From: Clostridiales bacterium
GTDB taxonomy: Bacteria > Bacillota > Clostridia > Saccharofermentanales > Saccharofermentanaceae
NCBI GenBank assembly: GCA_017451265.1
Contig: JAFSPU010000012.1
Coordinates: 1-64,000 of the forward strand
DNA length: 64,000 nucleotides
Direction of reading: 5' to 3'
The position numbers were made by a program, and so were the translations under genes. Of the stretch, positions 35,501-43,197 are shown in pieces. Numbering within the stretch: position 1 is the stretch's first letter; each line of letters begins with the position of its first letter. The notes under the pieces are model-generated. The model saw nothing but the letters and a program-made list of their open reading frames with translations. It did not search any database and had not been told where the DNA came from.

Positions 35501-35551
35501 TAGATGCTCCGTGTTATGTTTATATGTAATGGATACTCGGAGGATAGATAT

Positions 35552-37216
35552 ATGAGATTTAAGAAGATCATAGCTTCAGTGCTTACATTGTCAGTTATCG
35601 CGGCGTCAGCAGGCTGCGCTTCGAAGGATGAAAAGAACACAGAAATAATCCAGCAGGTAACTACGGATTTCTTCGACGCTTTGGTAAATGAAGATACCGA
35701 TCGTATCGAAGAACTGACCGACGGTCTGGAGTTCGAATCAAGCCTTGAACTTATGAGAGATTACCTGGGCGATAACTATGACATCTTCCAGCGTTTCTTA
35801 AGCTATACGGAAGTCGTTGAGATGGACGAAGTCGAGTTCGATTACGATCACGGAGAAGCGGAGATGAAGACAACATTCAGCTTCCTTAATATTATCGGAC
35901 TCTACGATTACATCGAAGCCGATAGCTGCACACACGACGAACTCATGGAGCTGATCGACGAACACGGTGAATGTCAGAACAAGACCTTCAACCTCGAGTT
36001 CGAGTATGACGAAGACAGCGGCGAATGGTATATGACCAAGAAATCCGCCGAGAAGGTAATCAACTTCCTGGGCACCAAGGTAAACAGTTTCCCGACCATA
36101 GTCAACATCTCACAGTCAGACGCAAGAGCGATGTTCGAAGACTTCCTTAACACTCTCGCCGAGACCGGAACATACGATGACGTGATGGTCGATCTCGATG
36201 CCGAGAATTTCAGAGTTTACGAGAATGTCGTAGACAGAGGCGAAGGCCCCAATACACAGGAAGCCATCGATGAATTCGTCGCGGCATATGTTTCATACAT
36301 TCTCTCCCACGATTACACGATCGACGAGCCGATCCCGTACCATTACATTCTCACGGGAAGCGCACCTTCGGCCGATGACATCTATGAACAGCTCAGTGCG
36401 CCGGAATTCTTCTATGCGTACTACAGAGAGGATCTCAGATACTCATACCTGGACGAGTCCTACGAAGATATGTGGGACAACAAGTCTGCGCACCTTTATA
36501 ACTGGCTTACGCAGGCCATCACATTTGCAGGTCCGGAGGATTATATCCTGTCGGCCAACGTCAATCCTTTCGGAGTTGAGGGCGGTGTGTTGACCATTTC
36601 AAGTGACCTCATCACAGAGCCTGACAGAGGCCTTTATGAGGCGGAGCACGGCCTTGCCTGGGATGATTTCGAAGCGGTTATGAGCGCGGCGGCCGAGAGC
36701 CTTCACCTTGACGGTGAGATGAGTGACGACATCTACGATGCATTTATAGACGGACTTACGCCTGAGAATTACGGATACGCATCGAGCGGAGCGGACAGTT
36801 CTTCCGGCCACCCGAACCAGGCTGTCGGAACATACGAACAGGTGCCTTCATGGTGCGAGGACGGAAGCCTCGTTTACGGTTACTCGAATCCCGACGAGAA
36901 CGGCTTCTGGATGTTTTACAGCAAGGAGCCGGGCTACCTCGATACAGTCGGTTACTACATCGGAGACGGCGGAATCTGGATCACCAACTACTACGACTGC
37001 GAGTTTAACAGCGGTGACATTCTCGAAGTCGACTGGTGGGTCGACGGCGTTCAGGTCATTGATGCGCTGACTGTAAACATACGAGAAGACGGCACAACGG
37101 AGGTCGAAGTATGCCTTCCTGTCGATAACATCGACGACATCTCGGAAATCGAGATGCGTCTGTGGGAAGAAGGCCACCAGCACGTTATCTCTTACGTCAC
37201 GCTGACGCACAACTGA
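35552..37216 (+). CDS. Large secreted lipoprotein of unknown function
   Basis: 554 residues. Signal peptide and lipobox SAGC (Cys near residue 22), then a long acidic chain rich in Asp, Glu and Tyr. Residues 30-180 resemble the generic DUF-type lipoprotein fold (TTDFFDALVNEDTDRIEELT) also seen in the minus-strand lipoprotein at 61-62 kb. A beta-rich C-terminal domain (about 420-554, WMFYSKEPGYLDTVGYYIGD) may bind a ligand. No catalytic motif is recognised. GGAGGA precedes ATG 35552. A strong hairpin terminator follows. Confidence 0.7.
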   Translation: MRFKKIIASVLTLSVIAASAGCASKDEKNTEIIQQVTTDFFDALVNEDTDRIEELTDGLEFESSLELMRDYLGDNYDIFQRFLSYTEVVEMDEVEFDYDHGEAEMKTTFSFLNIIGLYDYIEADSCTHDELMELIDEHGECQNKTFNLEFEYDEDSGEWYMTKKSAEKVINFLGTKVNSFPTIVNISQSDARAMFEDFLNTLAETGTYDDVMVDLDAENFRVYENVVDRGEGPNTQEAIDEFVAAYVSYILSHDYTIDEPIPYHYILTGSAPSADDIYEQLSAPEFFYAYYREDLRYSYLDESYEDMWDNKSAHLYNWLTQAITFAGPEDYILSANVNPFGVEGGVLTISSDLITEPDRGLYEAEHGLAWDDFEAVMSAAAESLHLDGEMSDDIYDAFIDGLTPENYGYASSGADSSSGHPNQAVGTYEQVPSWCEDGSLVYGYSNPDENGFWMFYSKEPGYLDTVGYYIGDGGIWITNYYDCEFNSGDILEVDWWVDGVQVIDALTVNIREDGTTEVEVCLPVDNIDDISEIEMRLWEEGHQHVISYVTLTHN

Positions 37217-37256
37217 AGGCGCGGTCAGTCACACACAAAATTAAAACAAGCACATT

Positions 37257-37285
37257 AAAACCCCGCCGTTAAGCGGGGTTCTTTT
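37257..37285 (+). terminator. Rho-independent terminator
   Basis: Stem AACCCCGC / GCGGGGTT with a CGTTAA loop, preceded by A-rich and followed by T-rich sequence (CTTTTC). It ends the lipoprotein gene and, read from the other strand, can also stop transcripts of the small minus-strand gene. Confidence 0.85.
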
Positions 37286-37303
37286 CACCTGAAATATCAA
37301 GGC

Positions 37304-37471
37304 TTACTTGATCATCTTCTTGATGCCGTCTACGTCAGGAAGGTCAACCTTTACTTTCTTCTCTACTTCGTTGATAGCCTGGTTGGCAACCTTCTTGGCG
37401 TTCTCGTCCTTGGAGAGCTTCTCCACTGCATCCTGTGCGATGTCTTTTGCCTTGTTAAGATCTATATCCAT
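37304..37471 (-). CDS. 55-residue charged helical protein
   Basis: A small gene reading ATG 37471 to TAA 37304 with a perfect CGGAGG 6-7 nt upstream. The product starts MDIDLNKAKDIAQDAVEKLS and is rich in Lys, Asp and Val, without hydrophobic membrane segments or cysteines. Its pattern (repeated helical K-x-x-D, then VDLPDVDGIKKMIK) is reminiscent of small helical antitoxin-like or stress proteins, but I do not recognise a family. It ends just before the shared terminator and lies downstream of the helicase genes on the same strand. Confidence 0.7.
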   Translation of the reverse strand: MDIDLNKAKDIAQDAVEKLSKDENAKKVANQAINEVEKKVKVDLPDVDGIKKMIK

Positions 37472-37507
37472 CTTAAACCTCCGTTTTAAAACTGTAACTG
37501 CATTATA

Positions 37508-38044
37508 TCACTTGATCATGTGATCGCCTTCAGTGAGCTCCCCGAGGCCGACCGCGTACTCGATGGCATTCTCGCACATGAGCTTCACCTTGGGCGTGCT
37601 CGTTTTAAATCCGAGAGCTTTTCCTGTCTCGCTTACAAGGGCGTCACGCGGCATACCGAACTGTGTGCGCGCAAGCCAGATTGCAGCGCAGGCAGCTTCT
37701 TCCACCGGCACCTGATCCGCCTCTCTGTCCCCGTCACAGCGGAATGTCTCCGCTATCCTCCAGGGGGCGCGTGTGTCTTTCCAGATGAACCCCCTGTCGC
37801 AGTCCGGCGCCTTGTTCAGCGTGATGTTCTGGATGGTGACGGGGTACTTAAGAAGCTTGAGAAGATAGTCAATGCGCTCCTTCACGGGCGGCGTCTTGCG
37901 CTTGATCCCGCACGCCTCGCAAAGCCTGTCAGTCAGCACCTCAACGCACACGGGAGCCTCAGCCTCCACGATGGCCTTCACGGCCTGCTTAAGCACATCG
38001 ATATTGATGGGGTCAACGAACTGCGCCGCAGTAAGCACGGGCAA
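37508..38044 (-). CDS. DUF3320 C-terminal module of the split helicase
   Basis: 178 residues corresponding to the DUF3320 domain that normally ends DUF4011/SF1-helicase proteins (VEAEAPVCVEVLTDRLCEACGI, then a winged-helix-like end). As a separate gene it would have to start at TTG 38044 with no ribosome binding site. Extending upstream in the same frame gives continuous, sensible protein (QDNPAVPYKKAQITLPVL) as far back as the A9 run that ends the helicase frame, so this is the missing tail of that protein. Confidence 0.75.
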   Translation of the reverse strand: MPVLTAAQFVDPINIDVLKQAVKAIVEAEAPVCVEVLTDRLCEACGIKRKTPPVKERIDYLLKLLKYPVTIQNITLNKAPDCDRGFIWKDTRAPWRIAETFRCDGDREADQVPVEEAACAAIWLARTQFGMPRDALVSETGKALGFKTSTPKVKLMCENAIEYAVGLGELTEGDHMIK

Positions 38045-38072
38045 CGTAATCTGCGCTTTTTTGTAAGGGACG

Positions 38073-38107
38073 GCAGGGTTATCCTGCAGAATTATCCGTT
38101 TTTTTTT
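38073..38107 (-). other. A9 slippery run with downstream hairpin, candidate frameshift or slippage site
   Basis: On the minus strand the helicase frame reads GCA AAA AAA AAC GGA TAA (A run at 38107-38099). The A-AAA-AAA heptamer is a classic bacterial -1 slip site, and runs of nine A also allow RNA polymerase slippage. Eleven bases further on, GCAGG-ATAAC-CCTGC can form a 5-bp hairpin (38087-38073). A -1 shift fuses the helicase to DUF3320. A plain frameshift mutation or a homopolymer error would look the same. Confidence 0.5.
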
Positions 38108-41100
38108 GCGTCACCGGCGGGCTGCTCGGGAACTTCGGGTGCTGTGTTGTCATCGGCCGGGGCCTTTTGCAAAGCCGCTTCAGCAGGCTCGGGCTCTTCT
38201 GCTTGCAAACCCTCCCCCTCGCGGATCTTATCGAGTATCGCCTTCATCACGGCATCCTTATCTTCCCACCAGTCTATGGACCAGATCTTGATCACATTCC
38301 AGCCCAGGCCCTTAAGTATCGAGGGCTGGGACACCTCGCGTGCGGTGGCAGTCGTGTGGCTGCCGGATGCGGAACCGTCTATCAAAATACCGAGGCAGTA
38401 GCTGTCGGAGCCCTTCTGCCTTACTCCGATATCTACCTTGAAGCCGGACTTGCCGACTGACTTGCACGTCTCGAAGCCCTCTTGCGCAAGGCGGACACAC
38501 ATGCTGTCGATGATGCCCGTGGAAGTCTTGTGAGCGGTCTCGGCAGACGCTGCAGCCTCCTTTAAGTCCTCGCACCAAAGCGAGTTGCCCTCGGCGTACA
38601 TGAGGAAGCGGCGGAAAGCCTTAACGCCCTCGGGGGTCGCCTCAGAGACTTTGATCTGCTCGGGCTCGAGGGAAGAGAAGACCTTCATCTCGCACCTGGA
38701 TCTCGTGACGGCAACGTTAAGTCTGCGCCAGCCGCCGTCCCTGTTAAGCGGGCCGAAATTCATCGACACTTTGCCTTCGGGATCGGGACCGTAGCTTACC
38801 GAGAACAGGATCACATCGCGCTCGTCACCCTGAACGTTCTCGAGGTTCTTAATGAAGATAGGCTCCTCGCTTCCGAAGGCCCATTTCTCGAAGTCCGCGT
38901 CAGTCCTGCAGACCTCGTCGATCATGTCCTCGATCAGGTTCTGCTGCTGGATATTAAACGTCACGATACCGTGCGTGAGCTTGGAGTTAACTGCGTCCTT
39001 GGAGCGCGCGACAAGCTCATCTACCACGGCACGTGCCTCGACCTCATTCGTGCGTGTCTTGCCGCTGTCGAAGGTGCCCTGGCACTTAACAAGGTTTACG
39101 CGGGACGTGATGTCATCGACTGACGGGAAAGTATATAGCTTGCTGTCGTAGAAAGCGCGGTTAGAGAATGTGATGAGGCTCTCATGGCGGCTTCTGTAGT
39201 GCCACAGCAGGCGGCTCTCGGGCATGCCGACCGCGAGACAGTCATCTAGGATGCTCTCCAGGTCTTCGACATCGTAATTCTCGTCATCGAAGGTCTGCTC
39301 CTTGAAGAAGGAGGTAGGCGGCATCTGGTTCGGGTCGCCTACTACGACGGCATCCTTACCGCGTGCGAGGACGCCGACAGCCTTACATGTAGGCAGCTGG
39401 CTCGCCTCATCGAAGATAACCAGGTCAAACATCGGCTCAGAAGAAGGCTCAATAAACTGCGCGGCTGACATCGGGCTCATGAGCACACAGGGAGTGAGCT
39501 CGAGCACCACCTCGGAGACCTCTCTCATGAGGCTCCTTATGGATATGCCGCGGCCGTGGCTCTTGATGGCGCGCTGAAGCTTGCCTAAAGCCGAGTCTTT
39601 ATTTGCAGTCTCGATGTTCGGCAGCATGGAGCGCTGCGCAAGCTTAAGGCAGATCTCCTGCCTGGTGACACTTTCAAATTCGTCGCTGAGGCTCTTAAGC
39701 TTTTTAACCTTGTCGTCAAAGATGCTGCCGCTAAATGTCCTTAAGATCTCGGCCTCATCGATCGTCCTGCAGATAAGAAGCTTGCTCCAGGCTTTCATGA
39801 AGGCGGGGAGGAGCGTGTCTTCGTTGACAACACCCTTGCCGAAAGCCTCGATCAGCGCGTTAAGCTTAAGCGCACCGCACTTGGCGGAGGCGCCGTTAAG
39901 TATGATCTTAGGCCTGATGGAGCTCTCGTTGGCGGTTATGTCGTCTATTATGCTTCTGACTGAGTTGAAGTCAGCCGAAGTCGTACCGGGCTCCAGGATC
40001 TTTATGCCCAGCCTGTTTACGACGGCTGAGCGCGCCGCATCGAACTCCTGATGAGCCTGCTTAAACTCGCCGAGCACAGCAGGAACGACGGCAGCCGGGT
40101 CAAAGCCCATGGCCGAGAACTCGTTCTTATATGTAAGCAATGCATCCAGGTGTTTTCCGAGTTCGGGCTCGGCATTTCCGGATTTATCGTAAGATTTAAC
40201 AATGTTATAAACCTTCTTCAAAGCCCCGCCGCGCAAGGGTCCCCACTTGTTGGCAGCGGCCTCGTAAGAAGCCTTAAGGGAAGAAGCGTCCTGCGCCAGG
40301 AATTCCAGGCTCCAGGTCTTAAGTATCTGTGTGCGTGCCCCGAGGAAGCGGTCGATCTTGGCAGCCGTGCGGTCCGCAGAAGCGAGGTCAGCGCCGCCCT
40401 CCAGCGAAGGGAAAGAAGCCTTCACGGCATTAAAAGCGCCCTCATATTTGTCTGCGGCGGCCTTAAAAGCGGCAAGCTCCGCGCCGAGCTTTATCTTGGT
40501 GTCCTGGCTGTATTCGGTGGCCTTGATATAAGGCAGCTTCCCTGCAAGACCTCTTCCCGCGGCAAGGTACTCGCTTAAAGCCGTAACGGAAGCGTTTATG
40601 CGCTCTTCCGTAAGCCCTTCCTCGAAGCCGTTCTCCAGGAGGACATCAGGCGCGCTCTCGTTTTCCGCGTAGATGTTAAGCATCTCGTAAAGCGTGTAGC
40701 CGCAGGGTCTTACCGCGGACAGCTCGCCTGCATAGGCATTAAGCTCCCCGCGCCTGGTGCGGATGTCTGCCTGTGCCTTCTCGTAATCCGGGTCAGTTAC
40801 CGTGTTATGGCGCACCTCGTAGGCTTCCTTGAGCTGGTCGAGGACGTAACCCTTGCGCACCTTGTTGGAGTGCAGCTCGAGGCAGAACGGAGCCAGGCCG
40901 ATCCTGCTTAAGCGCGCGTAAACCACATCGAGAGCGGCCTTCTTCTCCGCCGCAAAGAGCACTTTCTGCCCGTTTGCGACAGCGTTGGCAATGATGGACG
41001 TGATCGTCTGTGACTTACCGGTTCCCGGAGGGCCGTGCAGCACAAAGCTCGAGCTTACCGCGTTGCCGTCCCCGTCCTTGTGCGAGGCCTTGTAGATAGC

Positions 41101-42045
41101 ATAAAGCTGGGAGGAGTCAGCGGAGATAGGAAGGTAGACCTTTGACTCGTCGCTGAAGCCTTTCCCTTCACGCTCCATGTCCTCGTAGTCCCAGGTGAGG
41201 CGGCCTTCTATGAGGCTGTTTACGATCTTGTTGGAAGCGATCTGCTCACGGTAGTTATGCATGTCATGCCACATAACGAACTGCGAGAACTTGAACATGC
41301 CGAGCACGCACGCGTCGATTATCTCCCAGCCGGGCTTGCTTACGAGCGCGCCCTTCAAAGTGTCGAAGACGCCCTGCACATTGATGCCGTGCTCATCGGG
41401 AGGCACTTCCCCCTCAAGCTCGGGCACCAGGATATCGAAGTCCTGCTTGAGCTTCTCGAGGAGCGTGATGTTAACGACTGCATCGTCATCGATCTTGCGC
41501 ATGACGTAGCGGCCCACGCCGAACTTTCTCACGAGCTCCACCGGCACCAGAACTATAGGTGCGTAGCAGTCGGATTCCTTCTTATCGTCGGTCCACTTAA
41601 GGAAGCCGCACGCCAGGAAAAGTGTGCCCGCGCCGTCCTCATCGAGAGCGTTGCGGGATTCCCTGTAGAGCTTCTTAAGGCGGTCCTCGAGCTCCTGTGT
41701 GGGCAGGGCAGAGTAGATCTTTTTGTCTTCGCTGCCTTTTACGAGGACTTCGCTGAAGCTTTCTGTGTCCGCAAGGTCCGTGAGCTCATATTCCTTAGCG
41801 GGGATGGCGGGCTGCTTCTCGCCGCTTTCCGTCACCTTTTCACCCGCTTCCATGCGCGATATTACTGAGTATTCCTTGTCGTCCGAGATGTCGTCCTCGA
41901 TGCTGCAGGAGGATGTCACCAGGAGCGGCACCGTGCTGCCTTTCATCTTCACGTTAAGAAGTGCGTTGCGCGTGGTGAGGTCAAGAAGCTTGCGCTCCCA
42001 CAGATCGAACTTGTCCTTGCTTCTGGAAGATGTGTTCTCAGACAT
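38092..42045 (-). CDS. DUF4011 / SF1 helicase / Vsr-like nuclease protein (Hhe-like defence)
   Basis: 1317 residues. DUF4011 N-terminus (FDLWERKLLDLTTRNALLNV at 13-32), Walker A GPPGTGKS at 338-345, Walker B DLVIFDEASQLP, SF1 motifs GDPNQMPP, WHYRSRHESLI, NVQGDERDVILFSVSYG and NVAVTRSR, then a Vsr/MTES_1575-type endonuclease-like domain (KVDIGVRQKGSDSYCLGILI, SILKGLGWNVIKIWSIDWWE). The order matches the single-protein anti-phage family I recall as Hhe. In the zero frame it ends GDAKKNG after a run of nine A, losing DUF3320; one extra A or a -1 slip gives a 1512-residue protein. AAGGAGAA precedes ATG 42045. Confidence 0.85.
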   Translation of the reverse strand: MSENTSSRSKDKFDLWERKLLDLTTRNALLNVKMKGSTVPLLVTSSCSIEDDISDDKEYSVISRMEAGEKVTESGEKQPAIPAKEYELTDLADTESFSEVLVKGSEDKKIYSALPTQELEDRLKKLYRESRNALDEDGAGTLFLACGFLKWTDDKKESDCYAPIVLVPVELVRKFGVGRYVMRKIDDDAVVNITLLEKLKQDFDILVPELEGEVPPDEHGINVQGVFDTLKGALVSKPGWEIIDACVLGMFKFSQFVMWHDMHNYREQIASNKIVNSLIEGRLTWDYEDMEREGKGFSDESKVYLPISADSSQLYAIYKASHKDGDGNAVSSSFVLHGPPGTGKSQTITSIIANAVANGQKVLFAAEKKAALDVVYARLSRIGLAPFCLELHSNKVRKGYVLDQLKEAYEVRHNTVTDPDYEKAQADIRTRRGELNAYAGELSAVRPCGYTLYEMLNIYAENESAPDVLLENGFEEGLTEERINASVTALSEYLAAGRGLAGKLPYIKATEYSQDTKIKLGAELAAFKAAADKYEGAFNAVKASFPSLEGGADLASADRTAAKIDRFLGARTQILKTWSLEFLAQDASSLKASYEAAANKWGPLRGGALKKVYNIVKSYDKSGNAEPELGKHLDALLTYKNEFSAMGFDPAAVVPAVLGEFKQAHQEFDAARSAVVNRLGIKILEPGTTSADFNSVRSIIDDITANESSIRPKIILNGASAKCGALKLNALIEAFGKGVVNEDTLLPAFMKAWSKLLICRTIDEAEILRTFSGSIFDDKVKKLKSLSDEFESVTRQEICLKLAQRSMLPNIETANKDSALGKLQRAIKSHGRGISIRSLMREVSEVVLELTPCVLMSPMSAAQFIEPSSEPMFDLVIFDEASQLPTCKAVGVLARGKDAVVVGDPNQMPPTSFFKEQTFDDENYDVEDLESILDDCLAVGMPESRLLWHYRSRHESLITFSNRAFYDSKLYTFPSVDDITSRVNLVKCQGTFDSGKTRTNEVEARAVVDELVARSKDAVNSKLTHGIVTFNIQQQNLIEDMIDEVCRTDADFEKWAFGSEEPIFIKNLENVQGDERDVILFSVSYGPDPEGKVSMNFGPLNRDGGWRRLNVAVTRSRCEMKVFSSLEPEQIKVSEATPEGVKAFRRFLMYAEGNSLWCEDLKEAAASAETAHKTSTGIIDSMCVRLAQEGFETCKSVGKSGFKVDIGVRQKGSDSYCLGILIDGSASGSHTTATAREVSQPSILKGLGWNVIKIWSIDWWEDKDAVMKAILDKIREGEGLQAEEPEPAEAALQKAPADDNTAPEVPEQPAGDAKKNG

Positions 42046-42062
42046 AGTCTTTCTCCTTATTC

Positions 42063-42089
42063 CACTTAAGTGAGCAGTTCCATTATAAT
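42063..42089. promoter_or_regulatory. Divergent promoter region with CACTTAAGTG palindrome
   Basis: The 75-nt gap between the divergent helicase and HAD genes holds a perfect 10-bp palindrome (42063-42072) and TATAAT on the plus strand (42084-42089), overlapped by ATTATA at 42082-42087, a TATAAT on the minus strand. A shared regulator could bind the palindrome. The -35 boxes are not clear. Confidence 0.5.
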
Positions 42090-42120
42090 ATAAAAACTAC
42101 TTTCTTTAACGGGAGTGCAT

Positions 42121-42828
42121 GTGGCAGAGCGGATGACGGGCCTTGTTTTCGACATTGACGACACACTTTACAGCAGGCAGGATCTGTTCGTTAAGGCGGC
42201 GCAGAATGTGCTCGGGGTTACCGTGCAAGACCCAAGCGAGTTCGTGCGCATTTTCTATGCCAAGAGTGACTTAAATACAGCCGAGCTTGAGGCGGGGCTC
42301 ATCACCACCCGCGAGTGCAACGGCTGGCGCTTCGAGGAGACTTTCCGCGAGCTGGGGCTGCCCTTTACTGCGGGCACCGGCGTGCTTGCTGCCGATGCTT
42401 ACCTTGAACTTCAAAGTCACATGAGCCTTACGGATGACATGAAGGCGCTGCTTTCTTCTCTTGCTGCTCGCGATGGTATTGTGCTCGGCGTGCTTACGGC
42501 AGGCGAGTCGGCACATCAGTGGAACAAGGTCGATATGCTGGGGTTGTGCTCATGGATCCCGCGCGGGAATGTGATCGTGGCGGGCGATGTGGGCGTGAGC
42601 AAGCCTGACGTGAAGATCTTCCGCCTGATGGAGGAGCGGCTGGGGCTTAAGGCTTCCGACATGTGGATGATAGGCGACTCGTATAGGCATGATATCAAGG
42701 GCGCGCTTGATGCCGGCTGGCATGCGGTGTGGCTTAACCGCCGCGGTTTGTCTGTCGACGGCCCGGTGCCGGACTACGAGGTCCTTACTGATGAGGCGCT
42801 CGTCGGTATATTAAGGAGGGAGTTTTAA
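42121..42828 (+). CDS. HAD-superfamily hydrolase (HAD-IA)
   Basis: About 235 residues. Motif I VFDIDDTLYS, motif II VLTAGES, Lys in VSKPDVKIFRLMEERLG, motif IV MIGDSYRHDIKGALDAGW: a complete haloacid-dehalogenase-like phosphatase of the subfamily that acts on sugar phosphates or nucleotides. GGGAG lies 5 nt before GTG 42121; starts at GTG 42115 or ATG 42133 are possible. The 71-residue gene follows directly. Confidence 0.82.
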   Translation: MAERMTGLVFDIDDTLYSRQDLFVKAAQNVLGVTVQDPSEFVRIFYAKSDLNTAELEAGLITTRECNGWRFEETFRELGLPFTAGTGVLAADAYLELQSHMSLTDDMKALLSSLAARDGIVLGVLTAGESAHQWNKVDMLGLCSWIPRGNVIVAGDVGVSKPDVKIFRLMEERLGLKASDMWMIGDSYRHDIKGALDAGWHAVWLNRRGLSVDGPVPDYEVLTDEALVGILRREF

Positions 42829-43044
42829 GTGATTTTCGGTAAGAAGAAAGACAACGCGCCCTCTTATGACAAAGAGCATGAGGTCCCCGCACTTAAGAGC
42901 AGCATCTGCACAGGCGAGCAGACCGCGGGCTTTCTTAACCTCGAGACCAATAAATACCGCGATGTAATGCTGATCAAAACCCCCGCAGATCTTGAGGTCT
43001 TCAAGCGCACTTACGGCGTGGATGAGCTGAAGAAGATCTACTGA
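42829..43044 (+). CDS. Small protein of unknown function
   Basis: A 71-residue soluble protein starting at GTG 42829 with GGAGGGAG upstream, its start adjoining the HAD stop. It has a basic N-terminus (FGKKKDNAPSYDKEHEVPAL) and a helical end (LEVFKRTYGVDELKKIY); one conserved-looking Cys (SSICTGEQTAGFL). I do not recognise a family. Its 3' end overlaps the convergent Cys-rich peptide gene by 7 nt. Confidence 0.65.
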   Translation: MIFGKKKDNAPSYDKEHEVPALKSSICTGEQTAGFLNLETNKYRDVMLIKTPADLEVFKRTYGVDELKKIY

Positions 43045-43190
43045 TCTTTTGTTGTGCACGAATCGCAGTACGGGCAGGAAGAACACGAGCTGTGGCAGCC
43101 GCCTTTCTTCTTGGATTTAATTATGCTTAAGATCGCGAGTACTACGCAGGCTGCAATGGCCGCGATTATTATGAGATCCCAGATATTCAT
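43038..43190 (-). CDS. FeoB-associated Cys-rich membrane protein
   Basis: A 50-residue gene (ATG 43190 to TAG 43038). One TM helix (IIIAAIAACVVLAILSIIK) is followed by a cysteine cluster GGCHSSCSSCPYCDSC. This is the layout of the small FeoB-associated peptides of Firmicutes, thought to assist FeoB as FeoC does in enterics. It starts 7 nt after the FeoA-FeoB fusion gene, last in that operon. The plus-strand operon has its own version at 48975. Confidence 0.8.
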   Translation of the reverse strand: MNIWDLIIIAAIAACVVLAILSIIKSKKKGGCHSSCSSCPYCDSCTTKDQ

Positions 43191-43197
43191 AAGCGTA

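Noticed and set aside
42271-42516. Antisense 81-codon frame inside the HAD hydrolase gene
   Set aside because: The sense strand encodes all HAD motifs; the antisense frame has no start signal.
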